Shown piece by piece: positions 8,529 to 15,140 of a stretch of DNA of 17,716 nt; the stretch's first letter is position 1; each line of letters starts with the position of its first letter. The stretch is from contig DNXO01000053.1 in assembly GCA_003506895.1 (NCBI GenBank), positions 20,345 to 38,060 on the forward strand, given 5' to 3'. A program made the position numbers and the translations under genes. This DNA comes from Acetobacteraceae bacterium. GTDB lineage: Bacteria; Pseudomonadota; Alphaproteobacteria; Acetobacterales; Acetobacteraceae. The notes below the pieces were generated by a model that was not told where the DNA came from, made no database searches, and worked only from the letters and a program-made list of their open reading frames with translations.

Positions 8529-8570
8529 ATGAACAAAAGATGTTTCCCGGGCTTATGCCATAATGAGTGA
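8529..8570 (+). CDS. Possible 13-codon leader ORF upstream of the 124-residue gene
   Basis: An ATG at 8529 is preceded by a GGGGG run, which is close for a ribosome site but the best in this region. It opens a frame of 13 residues (MNKRCFPGLCHNE) that stops at TGA 8568-8570. The stop overlaps the ATG (8563) of the next gene, which has no visible ribosome-binding site of its own. It could serve as a translational-coupling leader. Frames this short arise often by chance, so this is only a candidate. Confidence 0.2.
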   Translation: MNKRCFPGLCHNE

Positions 8571-8937
8571 CCTTTTTGCCCCCGACGGCGGCTGGCGCGT
8601 CCGCATTCTGGACCTGTCCGGCGGCGCGCAGGACAACATCATCGAAGAGATTGGCGGCTTCGACACACTGATGCATGCGAACGCTTTCGCTCGGCGCTAC
8701 GTGCGCGACTCGGTGGAGCGATGTCGCGTGCCCGGCATGTCATCGAAAGACGTGCTGGAAGCCTGGTTCGCGTTCGGTGAGGACGCGATCGTGATCGACG
8801 CCGCCGAGGCTGGATGGAAGAGCGCCACCGAACTCGGCGACTTCGTGGATAAACGAGCTGGCCGGGAGGAACGGGACTGGCGCTCGCTGGATCCTCGCCG
8901 CGACGATATCGGCGCCGACGACGAGACCGGGGAATGA
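8563..8937 (+). CDS. Uncharacterised 124-residue protein, coupled to the GluRS-like gene
   Basis: I do not recognise this family. The protein is small, soluble-looking and acidic, with no signal peptide, membrane segment or cysteine cluster. The N-terminal half looks folded, with alternating beta-like and helical segments (WRVRILDL, then a helix through HANAFARRYVRDSVERC). A central AWFAFGEDAIVI strand region follows, and the last ~25 residues are charged and probably disordered (REERDWRSLDPRRDD). The ATG at 8563 lacks a clear Shine-Dalgarno sequence. The stop overlaps the start of the next gene as ATGA (8934-8937), a classic coupling arrangement, so the two are almost certainly one transcript and may work together. 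The frame has codon use like its neighbours, which supports it being a real gene. Confidence 0.8.
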   Translation: MSDLFAPDGGWRVRILDLSGGAQDNIIEEIGGFDTLMHANAFARRYVRDSVERCRVPGMSSKDVLEAWFAFGEDAIVIDAAEAGWKSATELGDFVDKRAGREERDWRSLDPRRDDIGADDETGE

Positions 8938-10262
8938 TCCGCGTTCGGTTTGCCCCGACCCCGACCGGCAATCTGTTTGTCAGCGGCGTCCGTGTGGCGC
9001 TGGCAAACTATCTGTTCGCCAAACGCGGCAACGGCGAGATGCTGCTGCGGATCGACGACCTGGACCCAGAGCGCGGGCGCAAGGTTCATGCCGACCAGAT
9101 CATCCAGGATCTGCACTGGTTTGGGATCGACTGGCAGGCCTCGTTCCGACAATCGGAGCGGCTAGCGCTCTATCAGGACACGATCGAACGCCTGAAGCGG
9201 GACAAGTTCATCTATCCGTGCTTCGAGTCCGAGGAGGAGCTGAAGGCGAAGCAGGAGTTCCGGCGCAAAAGGCACCAGTCGCCGATCTATGACCGAGCGA
9301 TGCTGAAGCTGACCGACAAGCAGCGGATCGATGCGGAGGCTGGCGGCAAGGTGCCGCATTGGCGGTTCAAGCTGTCGGGACGGACGCTGGCGTGGCAGGA
9401 TTTGATCCTGGGACCGCGCGAGGCGACGTTGTCGGCGGTGTCCGACCCCATCCTGGTGCGGGCCGATGGAACGCCCTCCCCCGTGCTGGCCAGCGTGGTG
9501 GACGATATCGATTACGGCACGACGCATATCATCCGGGGCGAGGATAACGCCGGAAACACCGCCGTGCAGATCGAGTTGTTCGAGGTGCTGCGCGGGGTGA
9601 AGAAGCCCATTCGGTTCGCCCACCTGCCGGCGCTGAGCGATAGCGGAAAAACCGCTCCGGGTGGCCGCAAGGCCGGCAATCTGGCGCTGCGAAGCCTGCG
9701 GAACGATGGGGTGGAGCCGTGCTCCATCGCCGCCTGCATGACCGGGATCGCGGCGACGGATGGTTCGGTGCTGCCCCTGGACAAATTGGTTGAGGGGTTT
9801 GAGCTGGCCGATCTGGCCGCCTCGCGGTTCGATATCACCGAGATGCTGGCGGTCAATCGCCGGGTGCTGGCGGGGATGGATTTCGCTGCCGTCGCGGATC
9901 GACTGCCGGCCGGGGCGACCGAGGCGTTCTGGCTGGCGGTTCGCGGGCACCTGGACCTGCTGAAGGAAGCACGCGGCTGGTGGGACGTGGTTGCCGGCAC
10001 GATCGTCCCCCCGGTGATCGAAGGCGCCAGGGCACTGCTGCTGGAAGCAGAGGCGCTGTTGCCGGCGGAGCCATGGGACAACACGGTTTGGGCGACCTGG
10101 ATCACGGCGCTGGAGCAGGCGACCGGGTTGACCGGGGACGCTCTGCAGATGCCCCTGCGCCTGGCGCTGATCGGGGAGGATAGCGGGCCGGATCTGGCGG
10201 ATTTGCTGCCGCTGATCGGCCGTCCACGCGCGTCAAGCCGGTTGCTGATCGCAGCGACGTAG
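8934..10262 (+). CDS. Glutamyl-tRNA synthetase paralogue with degenerate active-site motifs
   Basis: The 442-residue product aligns by eye over its full length with alphaproteobacterial GluRS. It shows RFAPTPTG (5-12), LRIDDLD (38-44), YPCFES (94-99), PHWRFKL, SDPILVRADG (170-179), SVVDDID, IIRGEDNAGNTAVQI, and a C-terminal helical anticodon-binding region ending DLADLLPLIGR. The class I signatures are altered, however. The HIGH-equivalent segment, normally LHVGN or LHIGG, reads LFVSG (14-18), so the histidine is Phe15. The KMSKS-equivalent segment, normally near LSKRLG, reads KTAPGGRKAG (239-248). The tyrosine that contacts glutamate in known structures appears replaced by proline (PSPVLAS, ~183). 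ATG 8934 overlaps the upstream stop. Normal GluRS would attach glutamate to tRNA; this one may be inactive, altered in substrate, or regulatory. A second, canonical GluRS elsewhere in the genome is predicted. The alternative is a divergent but working enzyme. Confidence 0.88.
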   Translation: MIRVRFAPTPTGNLFVSGVRVALANYLFAKRGNGEMLLRIDDLDPERGRKVHADQIIQDLHWFGIDWQASFRQSERLALYQDTIERLKRDKFIYPCFESEEELKAKQEFRRKRHQSPIYDRAMLKLTDKQRIDAEAGGKVPHWRFKLSGRTLAWQDLILGPREATLSAVSDPILVRADGTPSPVLASVVDDIDYGTTHIIRGEDNAGNTAVQIELFEVLRGVKKPIRFAHLPALSDSGKTAPGGRKAGNLALRSLRNDGVEPCSIAACMTGIAATDGSVLPLDKLVEGFELADLAASRFDITEMLAVNRRVLAGMDFAAVADRLPAGATEAFWLAVRGHLDLLKEARGWWDVVAGTIVPPVIEGARALLLEAEALLPAEPWDNTVWATWITALEQATGLTGDALQMPLRLALIGEDSGPDLADLLPLIGRPRASSRLLIAAT

Positions 10263-10342
10263 GCTGGCGGTACGACCCGCGAGACTGGTTCCGTGATCGT
10301 GAGGAGCGACCGCGACGTGGCGATTCTATCTACAGCCGGGGG

Positions 10343-11818
10343 TCAGTTTGCCGCGGCGGCCGAGCGTTTACGTTTGGGCTTCCCGACAGCCGCATCGGGC
10401 GGGGCCGGATCGCCCAGCGCCGCCGCGACCGCCTGGAACACATCGCTCCAGACCCGCGACCTGGTTTGCCGGAACAGCCTGACCGTCGGATACCAGGGCG
10501 TGTCCGAACGGCCCAACAACCAGCGCCAATCGGGCGACGTCGCCAGCAGGATCCAGGTTGGCTTTCCCATCGCCGCCGCCAGGTGGCCGACCGAGGTATC
10601 GACCGTAATCACCAGATCGAGAGACTCCAACAACGCCATCGTATCGTTATAGTCACGTACTTCCGCGCCGATATTGATCAGCGGTGCCCGGCCAAAATAG
10701 CCACCCGCCTGATCGGCCGGCGGCCCTTTTTGCAGCGACACAAGCGCCACGCCCGGCAACGCTGCCAACGGAGCGAAATCCGCGAGTTTCGCCGACCGAC
10801 GCCTGTCATTATTATGCGTCGCTCGGCCTGCCCACACAATGCCAATACGTTTGTAGCTACATGGAACCAGCCGCCGCATCCGGTCTTGCCAGTTGGCGAC
10901 CCGCGCCGGATCAGCGTGCAGATAAGGAACCGCCACCGGAACATGATCGATGCGCGTGCCGTGCAAACGCGGCAAGCCCGATAACGGAATGAACGCCTTG
11001 AACGCTGGGCATTCCTCCCACCGAAAGAAGATTTTGTTCTCCGGCAGGAACTCGCGCAGCACCGGCACCATCTCGCCGGAGCATGCGATCACCGCGTTCG
11101 GGCAACGATCCAGCACCCAGGGAATGTAGCGGCAGAACTGGATAACATCGCCGAAACCCTGGTCGGCGACCAGCAGCAGCGTGCCGTCATCGAAGGGTTT
11201 GCCATCCCATTGCGGCTTGTCGGTGGGCGGCATCATCCGGGCGGCGTCGGCGATGCGGAAGCGCCACTCGTATTCCTCCCAGCCTTGCTCCCAGTCACCT
11301 TTGATCAGCAGCGCCTCGGCGCGGGCGAAATGGGCACCGGCCATGTCGGGGCTCATCATCAGGGCGCGTTCGGCGGCGGCGATGCTTTCCTGGATTTCGA
11401 CCCGTTCGTAGCGGATGACCGCCAGATTGTGCAAGCACAGCGGATCACTGGGGCCCAAGGACGCCGCATGCCTCGCAGCCGCGACGGCGTCATCCAGGCG
11501 ATTAAGGGTGCGATAGACCTCGCAGATATTGCGCAGATAAAGCGCGATATCGATCCCGTATTCGATCGCCTTTTCCATCTTCTCCAGCGCTTCTTGCTGG
11601 CGGCCGAGGCGAAAGGCGACGATGCCGGACATATGCAGCGTGTCCGGCTGATTGGGTGCGACCGCCAGGATATGGTTCAGCAGGCGATCGGCTTCCTGCA
11701 TCTTGCCGGACCGCTCGTATTGCCCGGCGACGGCGAACAATTCCTCCATCGGGACCGGGACCAGGACCGCCCCGCCGTCGCCGGCCCGAGAGGACGACAT
11801 GGATGGTGCCGATTCCAT
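10343..11818 (-). CDS. TPR protein with glycosyltransferase-9-like C-terminal domain
   Basis: The 491-residue protein has roughly four to five tetratricopeptide repeats at about 25-190 (for example NQPDTLHMSGIVAFRLGRQQ and the WEQGWEEYEWRF end segment). They are followed by a GT-B-like domain related to heptosyltransferase/GT9 proteins. Family marks are ADQGFGDVIQFCRY (218-231), IGIVWAGRATHNNDRRRS (325-342) and LVITVDTSVGHLAAAMGKP (402-420), then the DWRWLLGRSDTPWYP loop. There is no signal peptide and it ends in a basic tail (KPKRKR). Such proteins are common beside TPR-sulfotransferases and are suspected of glycosylating proteins or surface polymers; donor and acceptor are unknown. The ATG at 11818 lies 3 bases after the stop of the upstream gene, so they form an operon. 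ATGs at codons 7 and 24 are possible alternative starts. Confidence 0.88.
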   Translation of the reverse strand: MESAPSMSSSRAGDGGAVLVPVPMEELFAVAGQYERSGKMQEADRLLNHILAVAPNQPDTLHMSGIVAFRLGRQQEALEKMEKAIEYGIDIALYLRNICEVYRTLNRLDDAVAAARHAASLGPSDPLCLHNLAVIRYERVEIQESIAAAERALMMSPDMAGAHFARAEALLIKGDWEQGWEEYEWRFRIADAARMMPPTDKPQWDGKPFDDGTLLLVADQGFGDVIQFCRYIPWVLDRCPNAVIACSGEMVPVLREFLPENKIFFRWEECPAFKAFIPLSGLPRLHGTRIDHVPVAVPYLHADPARVANWQDRMRRLVPCSYKRIGIVWAGRATHNNDRRRSAKLADFAPLAALPGVALVSLQKGPPADQAGGYFGRAPLINIGAEVRDYNDTMALLESLDLVITVDTSVGHLAAAMGKPTWILLATSPDWRWLLGRSDTPWYPTVRLFRQTRSRVWSDVFQAVAAALGDPAPPDAAVGKPKRKRSAAAAN

Positions 11819-11821
11819 GGA

Positions 11822-13645
11822 CTAATCGACCGTGTAACCCAGCCGCTCGATATGCGGCCGAAGGATTGGGATGACCGGTTGTAGATGCTTCAGGTAGTGG
11901 CGGTAGCGAAAGCGGGAGCGGTCATACAGCCGTTCCGTCACCTGGGCGTAGCTGGCGGTTCGGGCGTAACGCTGGTTTTCGTGGAACCGCAGGCACTTGG
12001 GGTTGAACGGTTCGCCGACGAAATCCAACACCGAACGGACAGTGTTTTCCTGGTCGGTGACCATATCCTCATACCGAATCGGCAAGTACCGAAGCGCCAT
12101 TTCCGAGCGGTATTTCTGAACAAGGTTCATGACGCGAACGTAGTGTGTGGCGGCGGTTTCCAGCGCGCTGGCGCAGAACATGCCGTGGGTAAAATGGTTG
12201 GAGAGCGCCGACACCATGATATCCAGCGGATGGCGGATGACGTGGATCAGCGGTGCCTCGGGGAACAGCAGCGCGATCAGACCCAGGTGGGTTTCGTTCA
12301 GCGGCATCTTGTCGGTGAACCACGCGGCCAGCGGCGTCAGGATGCCCATCTGCGCCACCTTCTGCAGGTAGTAGTCACGCAAATTGTCCAGACCCTCGCG
12401 TTGATCGCCCATCCACAGTTCGGCCAGCGCCTCGGGATAGCCCAGCGGGCTGTTCAGCATGCGGGGCATCAGGCCGGTCAGATCGTTGATCAGCGGCAAC
12501 TCGTCGCCGGCGACGATGCGCGGGTGTGCCGACAGGGTCTGTTCCATCAGCGTGGTGCCGGAGCGTGGGAAGCCCAGCACGAAGATCGGCTGCGCCACAT
12601 CGGTGCGAACGGAGGCGCGCGGCAGGGTTTGCAGCCGGCCCGCGGTGAAGAAACCGCCCAGACGGGTGATCAGGTTTTCGGCGGCACCATCCAGATAGTG
12701 GTGGCCGCTGAGTTCGCGGGCCAGTCGCTTGCCCTCACTGAACGCCGCGAACGCGTCGTCGTAGCGGCCGACCTGATCCAGCATGCGGCCCTTCTCGGCC
12801 AGTTCGTTCGGACCCAGGCAACCGCCGGTGGATTGCCCCGCCATCTGGTCCAGCACCGTCAGCGCCTCATCCGTCCGCTTCATCCGGCCCAGCAACACCG
12901 CTCGGGACAGCAGCAAGCCCGGATCGTTGGGCCATTGCTTTTCCATTCGGTCCAGGAGCTCGGCGGCGGCGTCGAACTTGCGGTCCGCTTCCTCCAGGCG
13001 CGCCCAACCCAGCAGGGTCTGGCGGATGTCGGGCGCGGCGGCAACGGATTCCTTGTACAGTTCACGGCCTTCCTCCATGCGCCCCTGGTTCTTCAGGTTC
13101 CAGGCGAGGTTGGCCAGCAGGATCGGATCTCGGGCACCGCTGAGTTCCAGCACCTTGCGGTAATGGTATTCGCCGACCTGGGGGCGTTGCGCCTCGGTCA
13201 GGATCATGCCCATCAGGTTATGCGCCTGCGGGTTTTGCGGCGCGATGCGGATGGCGTTGCGGGCCTGGGCCTCGGCTTCCTGGATCGCGCCCTTGGCCAG
13301 CAGCAGAAGGGCAAATTCGTTGGTCGCCGCGAAGTTGTTCGGGTCCAGTGCGACGACGCGGCGCAGCAGGGCTTCGGCGGCGGTATGGTTCCCCTGGTCC
13401 TTGCGGATTTGATACAGAACCGTCAGCGCGCCGGGGCGGTCGGGCGCGAGTTCCAGCACATCCAGACACAGGCGTTCGGCGGTTTCGATGGCGCCCTGTC
13501 GGTGGGCGGTCACGGCACGCTCAACCAGCGGCACCAGATGGCGGGACGATTCCGGCGGCGGCATCGCGGCGGGGTTCATGCCACAGCACCGGGCGGCGCG
13601 CAGCCCGCTGCCGCAGAGACACATCTGGATGGCGGGCTGAGACAT
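11822..13645 (-). CDS. SEC-C / TPR / sulfotransferase-domain protein
   Basis: The 607-residue protein has three parts. Residues 9-22 form a SEC-C type zinc motif (CLCGSGLRAARCCG, pattern CxCGSGx5CC). Residues ~45-310 are a run of TPR repeats (for example AEAQARNAIRIAPQNPQAHN). Residues ~354-605 are a sulfotransferase-family domain. It has the 5'-phosphosulfate loop FVLGFPRSGTTLMEQT (355-370) and the 3'-phosphate motif IHVIRHPLDIMVSALSNHF (467-485). Members transfer sulfate from PAPS to carbohydrates, lipids or protein tyrosines; the TPRs probably hold the acceptor. No signal peptide or membrane segment is seen, so it is predicted cytoplasmic. The start ATG at 13645 gives the SEC-C motif immediately but has no obvious Shine-Dalgarno sequence. 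It is the first gene of the two-gene - strand unit and sits ~48 bases below a plausible promoter. The acceptor is unknown. Confidence 0.9.
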   Translation of the reverse strand: MSQPAIQMCLCGSGLRAARCCGMNPAAMPPPESSRHLVPLVERAVTAHRQGAIETAERLCLDVLELAPDRPGALTVLYQIRKDQGNHTAAEALLRRVVALDPNNFAATNEFALLLLAKGAIQEAEAQARNAIRIAPQNPQAHNLMGMILTEAQRPQVGEYHYRKVLELSGARDPILLANLAWNLKNQGRMEEGRELYKESVAAAPDIRQTLLGWARLEEADRKFDAAAELLDRMEKQWPNDPGLLLSRAVLLGRMKRTDEALTVLDQMAGQSTGGCLGPNELAEKGRMLDQVGRYDDAFAAFSEGKRLARELSGHHYLDGAAENLITRLGGFFTAGRLQTLPRASVRTDVAQPIFVLGFPRSGTTLMEQTLSAHPRIVAGDELPLINDLTGLMPRMLNSPLGYPEALAELWMGDQREGLDNLRDYYLQKVAQMGILTPLAAWFTDKMPLNETHLGLIALLFPEAPLIHVIRHPLDIMVSALSNHFTHGMFCASALETAATHYVRVMNLVQKYRSEMALRYLPIRYEDMVTDQENTVRSVLDFVGEPFNPKCLRFHENQRYARTASYAQVTERLYDRSRFRYRHYLKHLQPVIPILRPHIERLGYTVD

Positions 13646-13692
13646 GCGGGCGTTGATCCGTGGGGCGTTGACGGAGCCGTGAGGTGCCCGTT

Positions 13693-13721
13693 GGTATAGC
13701 GGTGGGGTGGGACGGTGTCAG
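13693..13721 (-). promoter_or_regulatory. Sigma-70-like promoter for the TPR-sulfotransferase operon
   Basis: On the - strand CTGACA (13716-13721) is followed after exactly 17 bases by TATACC (13693-13698). These match the consensus at 5/6 and 4/6 positions. The -10 box lies about 48 bases before the ATG at 13645, a normal distance. In such GC-rich DNA the match is better than chance would usually give, but no experimental support exists. Confidence 0.5.
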
Positions 13722-13852
13722 CTTTATGTGTTGTCGGGGCGCGAACGACGCGTATTCCCAGGTGCGCCGGCGTTTACGCGCAATAGGCCGCGACGGGCTG
13801 GACATCCGGAATGACGCCGCAAAGGCGATTTCCGTATGCCGCCGGACCACGG

Positions 13853-13880
13853 ATCGGCGTTTCAGGATCGAAACGCCGAT
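13853..13880 (-). terminator. Hairpin after the thiamine-diphosphate decarboxylase genes
   Basis: A perfect 11-base inverted repeat, atcggcgtttc (13853-13863) and gaaacgccgat (13870-13880), has a 6-base loop. On the - strand it begins 9 bases after the TAA of the beta-subunit gene. No long T-run follows, so it may be a Rho-assisted terminator or a protective 3' stem. The rest of the 244-base gap to the sulfotransferase gene shows only the promoter described at 13693-13721. Confidence 0.5.
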
Positions 13881-13889
13881 AGAAGCCGA

Positions 13890-14522
13890 TTAGGCCCGAA
13901 CCCCCAGTCCCCGCATAAAGTTATCCCTGATCCGCGCCGGATCCCGCTCCGTCGTATCCACCGGCTTGGACGTATCGATCCGGCACCCGATCAACCACGG
14001 TCCGTCTTCCTTCAACGCCCGCCCGATCAGCTCCACAAACGCATCCTCATCCGCCGCCCAGGCACTCTGCGCGATCCCGGACGCCCGGGCGATCCCCACG
14101 ATATCGGTCCCCTGCCCGGTCACCGTCGGCTGACCGCCGGTGATCTGATACGCCCCGTTATCCATGATCACGATGCACAGGTTCTTCTGCGCCCGCGCCG
14201 CCACCGTGGACAGCGAGCCAAGCTGCATCAGCACCGATCCGTCGCCCTCCAGCGCGAACACCTTCCGCTGGGGCTGCGCGATCGCCACGCCCAGCGCGAT
14301 CGGCACCGCCAACCCCATGCTGCCCAGCATGTAGAAATTCTGCTGGCGCCGCCCGTGCGGAGACTCCGAAGCCGCCCAAAGATCGAAATTCGTGTACCCG
14401 ATGCCGCCGATCACGGCCTCATCGTTGTGCAAGAGCCCTACCATCCGCTTGGTGATGTCGTAACGGTTCATCACCTTCGCCTGGTCCCGGTTCGTCGGGT
14501 GGTTCGCTAAATCGGCCATCAT
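13890..14522 (-). CDS. Thiamine-diphosphate decarboxylase, beta (cofactor-binding) subunit
   Basis: This 210-residue subunit carries the thiamine-diphosphate (ThDP) magnesium motif. It begins at LEGDGS (91-96) and ends at the asparagine of DNGAY (Asn122), the GDG-x26-N spacing typical of ThDP enzymes. QNFYMLGSMGLAVPIALG (61-78) is the family's substrate/cofactor segment. Separate alpha and beta chains of these sizes are the layout of sulfopyruvate decarboxylase (ComDE type); phosphonopyruvate decarboxylase is a related single chain. Two adjacent ATGs (14522, 14519) are possible. AAGGGGG at 14526-14532 lies 3 or 6 bases upstream respectively, so the second may be the one used. A longer upstream frame would run deep into the alpha gene and is unlikely. 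The alpha stop is 8 bases upstream and overlaps the ribosome site, implying coupling. The true substrate is unknown; tcuAB next door suggests a di- or tricarboxylic 2-oxo acid. Confidence 0.88.
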   Translation of the reverse strand: MMADLANHPTNRDQAKVMNRYDITKRMVGLLHNDEAVIGGIGYTNFDLWAASESPHGRRQQNFYMLGSMGLAVPIALGVAIAQPQRKVFALEGDGSVLMQLGSLSTVAARAQKNLCIVIMDNGAYQITGGQPTVTGQGTDIVGIARASGIAQSAWAADEDAFVELIGRALKEDGPWLIGCRIDTSKPVDTTERDPARIRDNFMRGLGVRA

Positions 14523-14525
14523 AAA

Positions 14526-14532
14526 CCCCCTT
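14526..14532 (-). promoter_or_regulatory. Ribosome-binding site of the beta subunit, overlapping the alpha stop
   Basis: The - strand reads AAGGGGG here. Its first two A's belong to the TAA stop of the alpha gene (14531-14533). It sets the beta start at ATG 14522 or 14519 and shows that the two genes are translated in series. Confidence 0.65.
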
Positions 14533-15049
14533 ACTTCGCGAAGACCTTGCCGCCGGTCAGCAACGGCGACAGGATGAAACAGCACGGCGCCATGGTGGCG
14601 AACGCCTGCACCAGCGCGCGATCGACGATGAACTCCGCCTCGTCCAGCCGCGTCATGGTGTGGGTTTCGATATTAAGCGCGTCCAGCACCGGGCGCATCG
14701 TCCGCGCCACCAGTTGCTGTCCGATGTTGAACTCACCCAGCGTGCCGCGTTCCGACACCATCATCAGCGTCGGGATGCTGAACGGCACGGACAAAGAGGC
14801 GATCACATTCGGCAGCGTCGCGAAGCCCGAGGTCTGCATCAGCAGGATGCTCCGCAGCCCGCCCATATAGGCCCCGGCGTTGATCCCCAACGCCTCCTCC
14901 TCTCGCGTGCAGGCGAAGGCGGTAAAGAACGGATCGGCCTCGATCGCCGCGATCAGCGGCCGCAGCACGTTGTCCGGCACATAGGTGACCAGGCTCACGT
15001 TATGGCGTTTCAGCACATCCCGTACGATCTCGTACCAGGTTTCGGCCAT
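14531..15049 (-). CDS. Thiamine-diphosphate decarboxylase, alpha (pyrimidine-binding) subunit
   Basis: The 172-residue protein matches the alpha chain of the sulfopyruvate/phosphonopyruvate decarboxylase group. VTYVPDNVLRPL (21-32) is followed by TREEEALGINAGAYMGG (48-64), which supplies the catalytic glutamate that activates the ThDP pyrimidine ring (one of Glu50-52). SERGTLGEFNIGQQ (99-112) is also conserved in this group. It must pair with the beta chain encoded next, since each alone lacks half of the cofactor site. A strong AAGGGGG (15055-15061) stands 5 bases before the ATG at 15049. The gene diverges from tcuA across 91 bases. Sulfopyruvate decarboxylase serves coenzyme M synthesis in methanogens and sulfonate use in some bacteria, but none of the usual companion genes for those is present, so the substrate remains open. 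Confidence 0.88.
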   Translation of the reverse strand: MAETWYEIVRDVLKRHNVSLVTYVPDNVLRPLIAAIEADPFFTAFACTREEEALGINAGAYMGGLRSILLMQTSGFATLPNVIASLSVPFSIPTLMMVSERGTLGEFNIGQQLVARTMRPVLDALNIETHTMTRLDEAEFIVDRALVQAFATMAPCCFILSPLLTGGKVFAK

Positions 15050-15140
15050 CTCGACCCCCTTCCCTCAAACTTGCCAGCCGGATTCGCACGCCTTGCACGA
15101 TCTCGCAACCGTTCGTAGGAAAGAAACAGGAGGGGATCGG
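15050..15140. promoter_or_regulatory. Divergent intergenic region between the decarboxylase and tcuAB genes
   Basis: These 91 bases must hold the start signals for both directions, unless transcripts begin inside the coding regions. Ribosome sites are clear at each end: AAGGGGG on the - strand at 15055-15061, and AGGAGGGG on the + strand at 15128-15135, 5 bases before the tcuA ATG. A small inverted repeat, ttgc-N8-gcaa (15093-15108), near the middle is a possible operator. No convincing -35/-10 pair was found in either direction. No regulator gene adjoins within the window. Confidence 0.35.

Noticed and set aside
10263..10342. Possible bidirectional terminator between the convergent GluRS-like and TPR-glycosyltransferase genes
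   Set aside because: No inverted repeat of useful length or T-run was found in these 80 bases.
11885..13699. A 604-codon open frame on the + strand, antisense to the sulfotransferase gene
   Set aside because: It lies exactly opposite a gene with clear motifs, its product is low-complexity (rich in Gln, Gly, Arg, His) with no domain, and long antisense frames are expected in GC-rich DNA.
13646..13889. Possible tRNA or small RNA gene in the 244-base gap
   Set aside because: No cloverleaf, T-loop consensus or CCA-type end was recognisable; only a promoter-like pair and a hairpin were found.
14523..14585. A longer start for the decarboxylase beta subunit at 14585
   Set aside because: It would overlap the alpha gene by 55 bases in another frame and lacks a ribosome site, while AAGGGGG stands just before the double ATG at 14522/14519.
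14985..15140. An N-terminal extension of tcuA through the intergenic region
   Set aside because: The region holds AGGAGGGG directly before ATG 15141, and TcuA-type proteins begin close to the FAD-binding fold.
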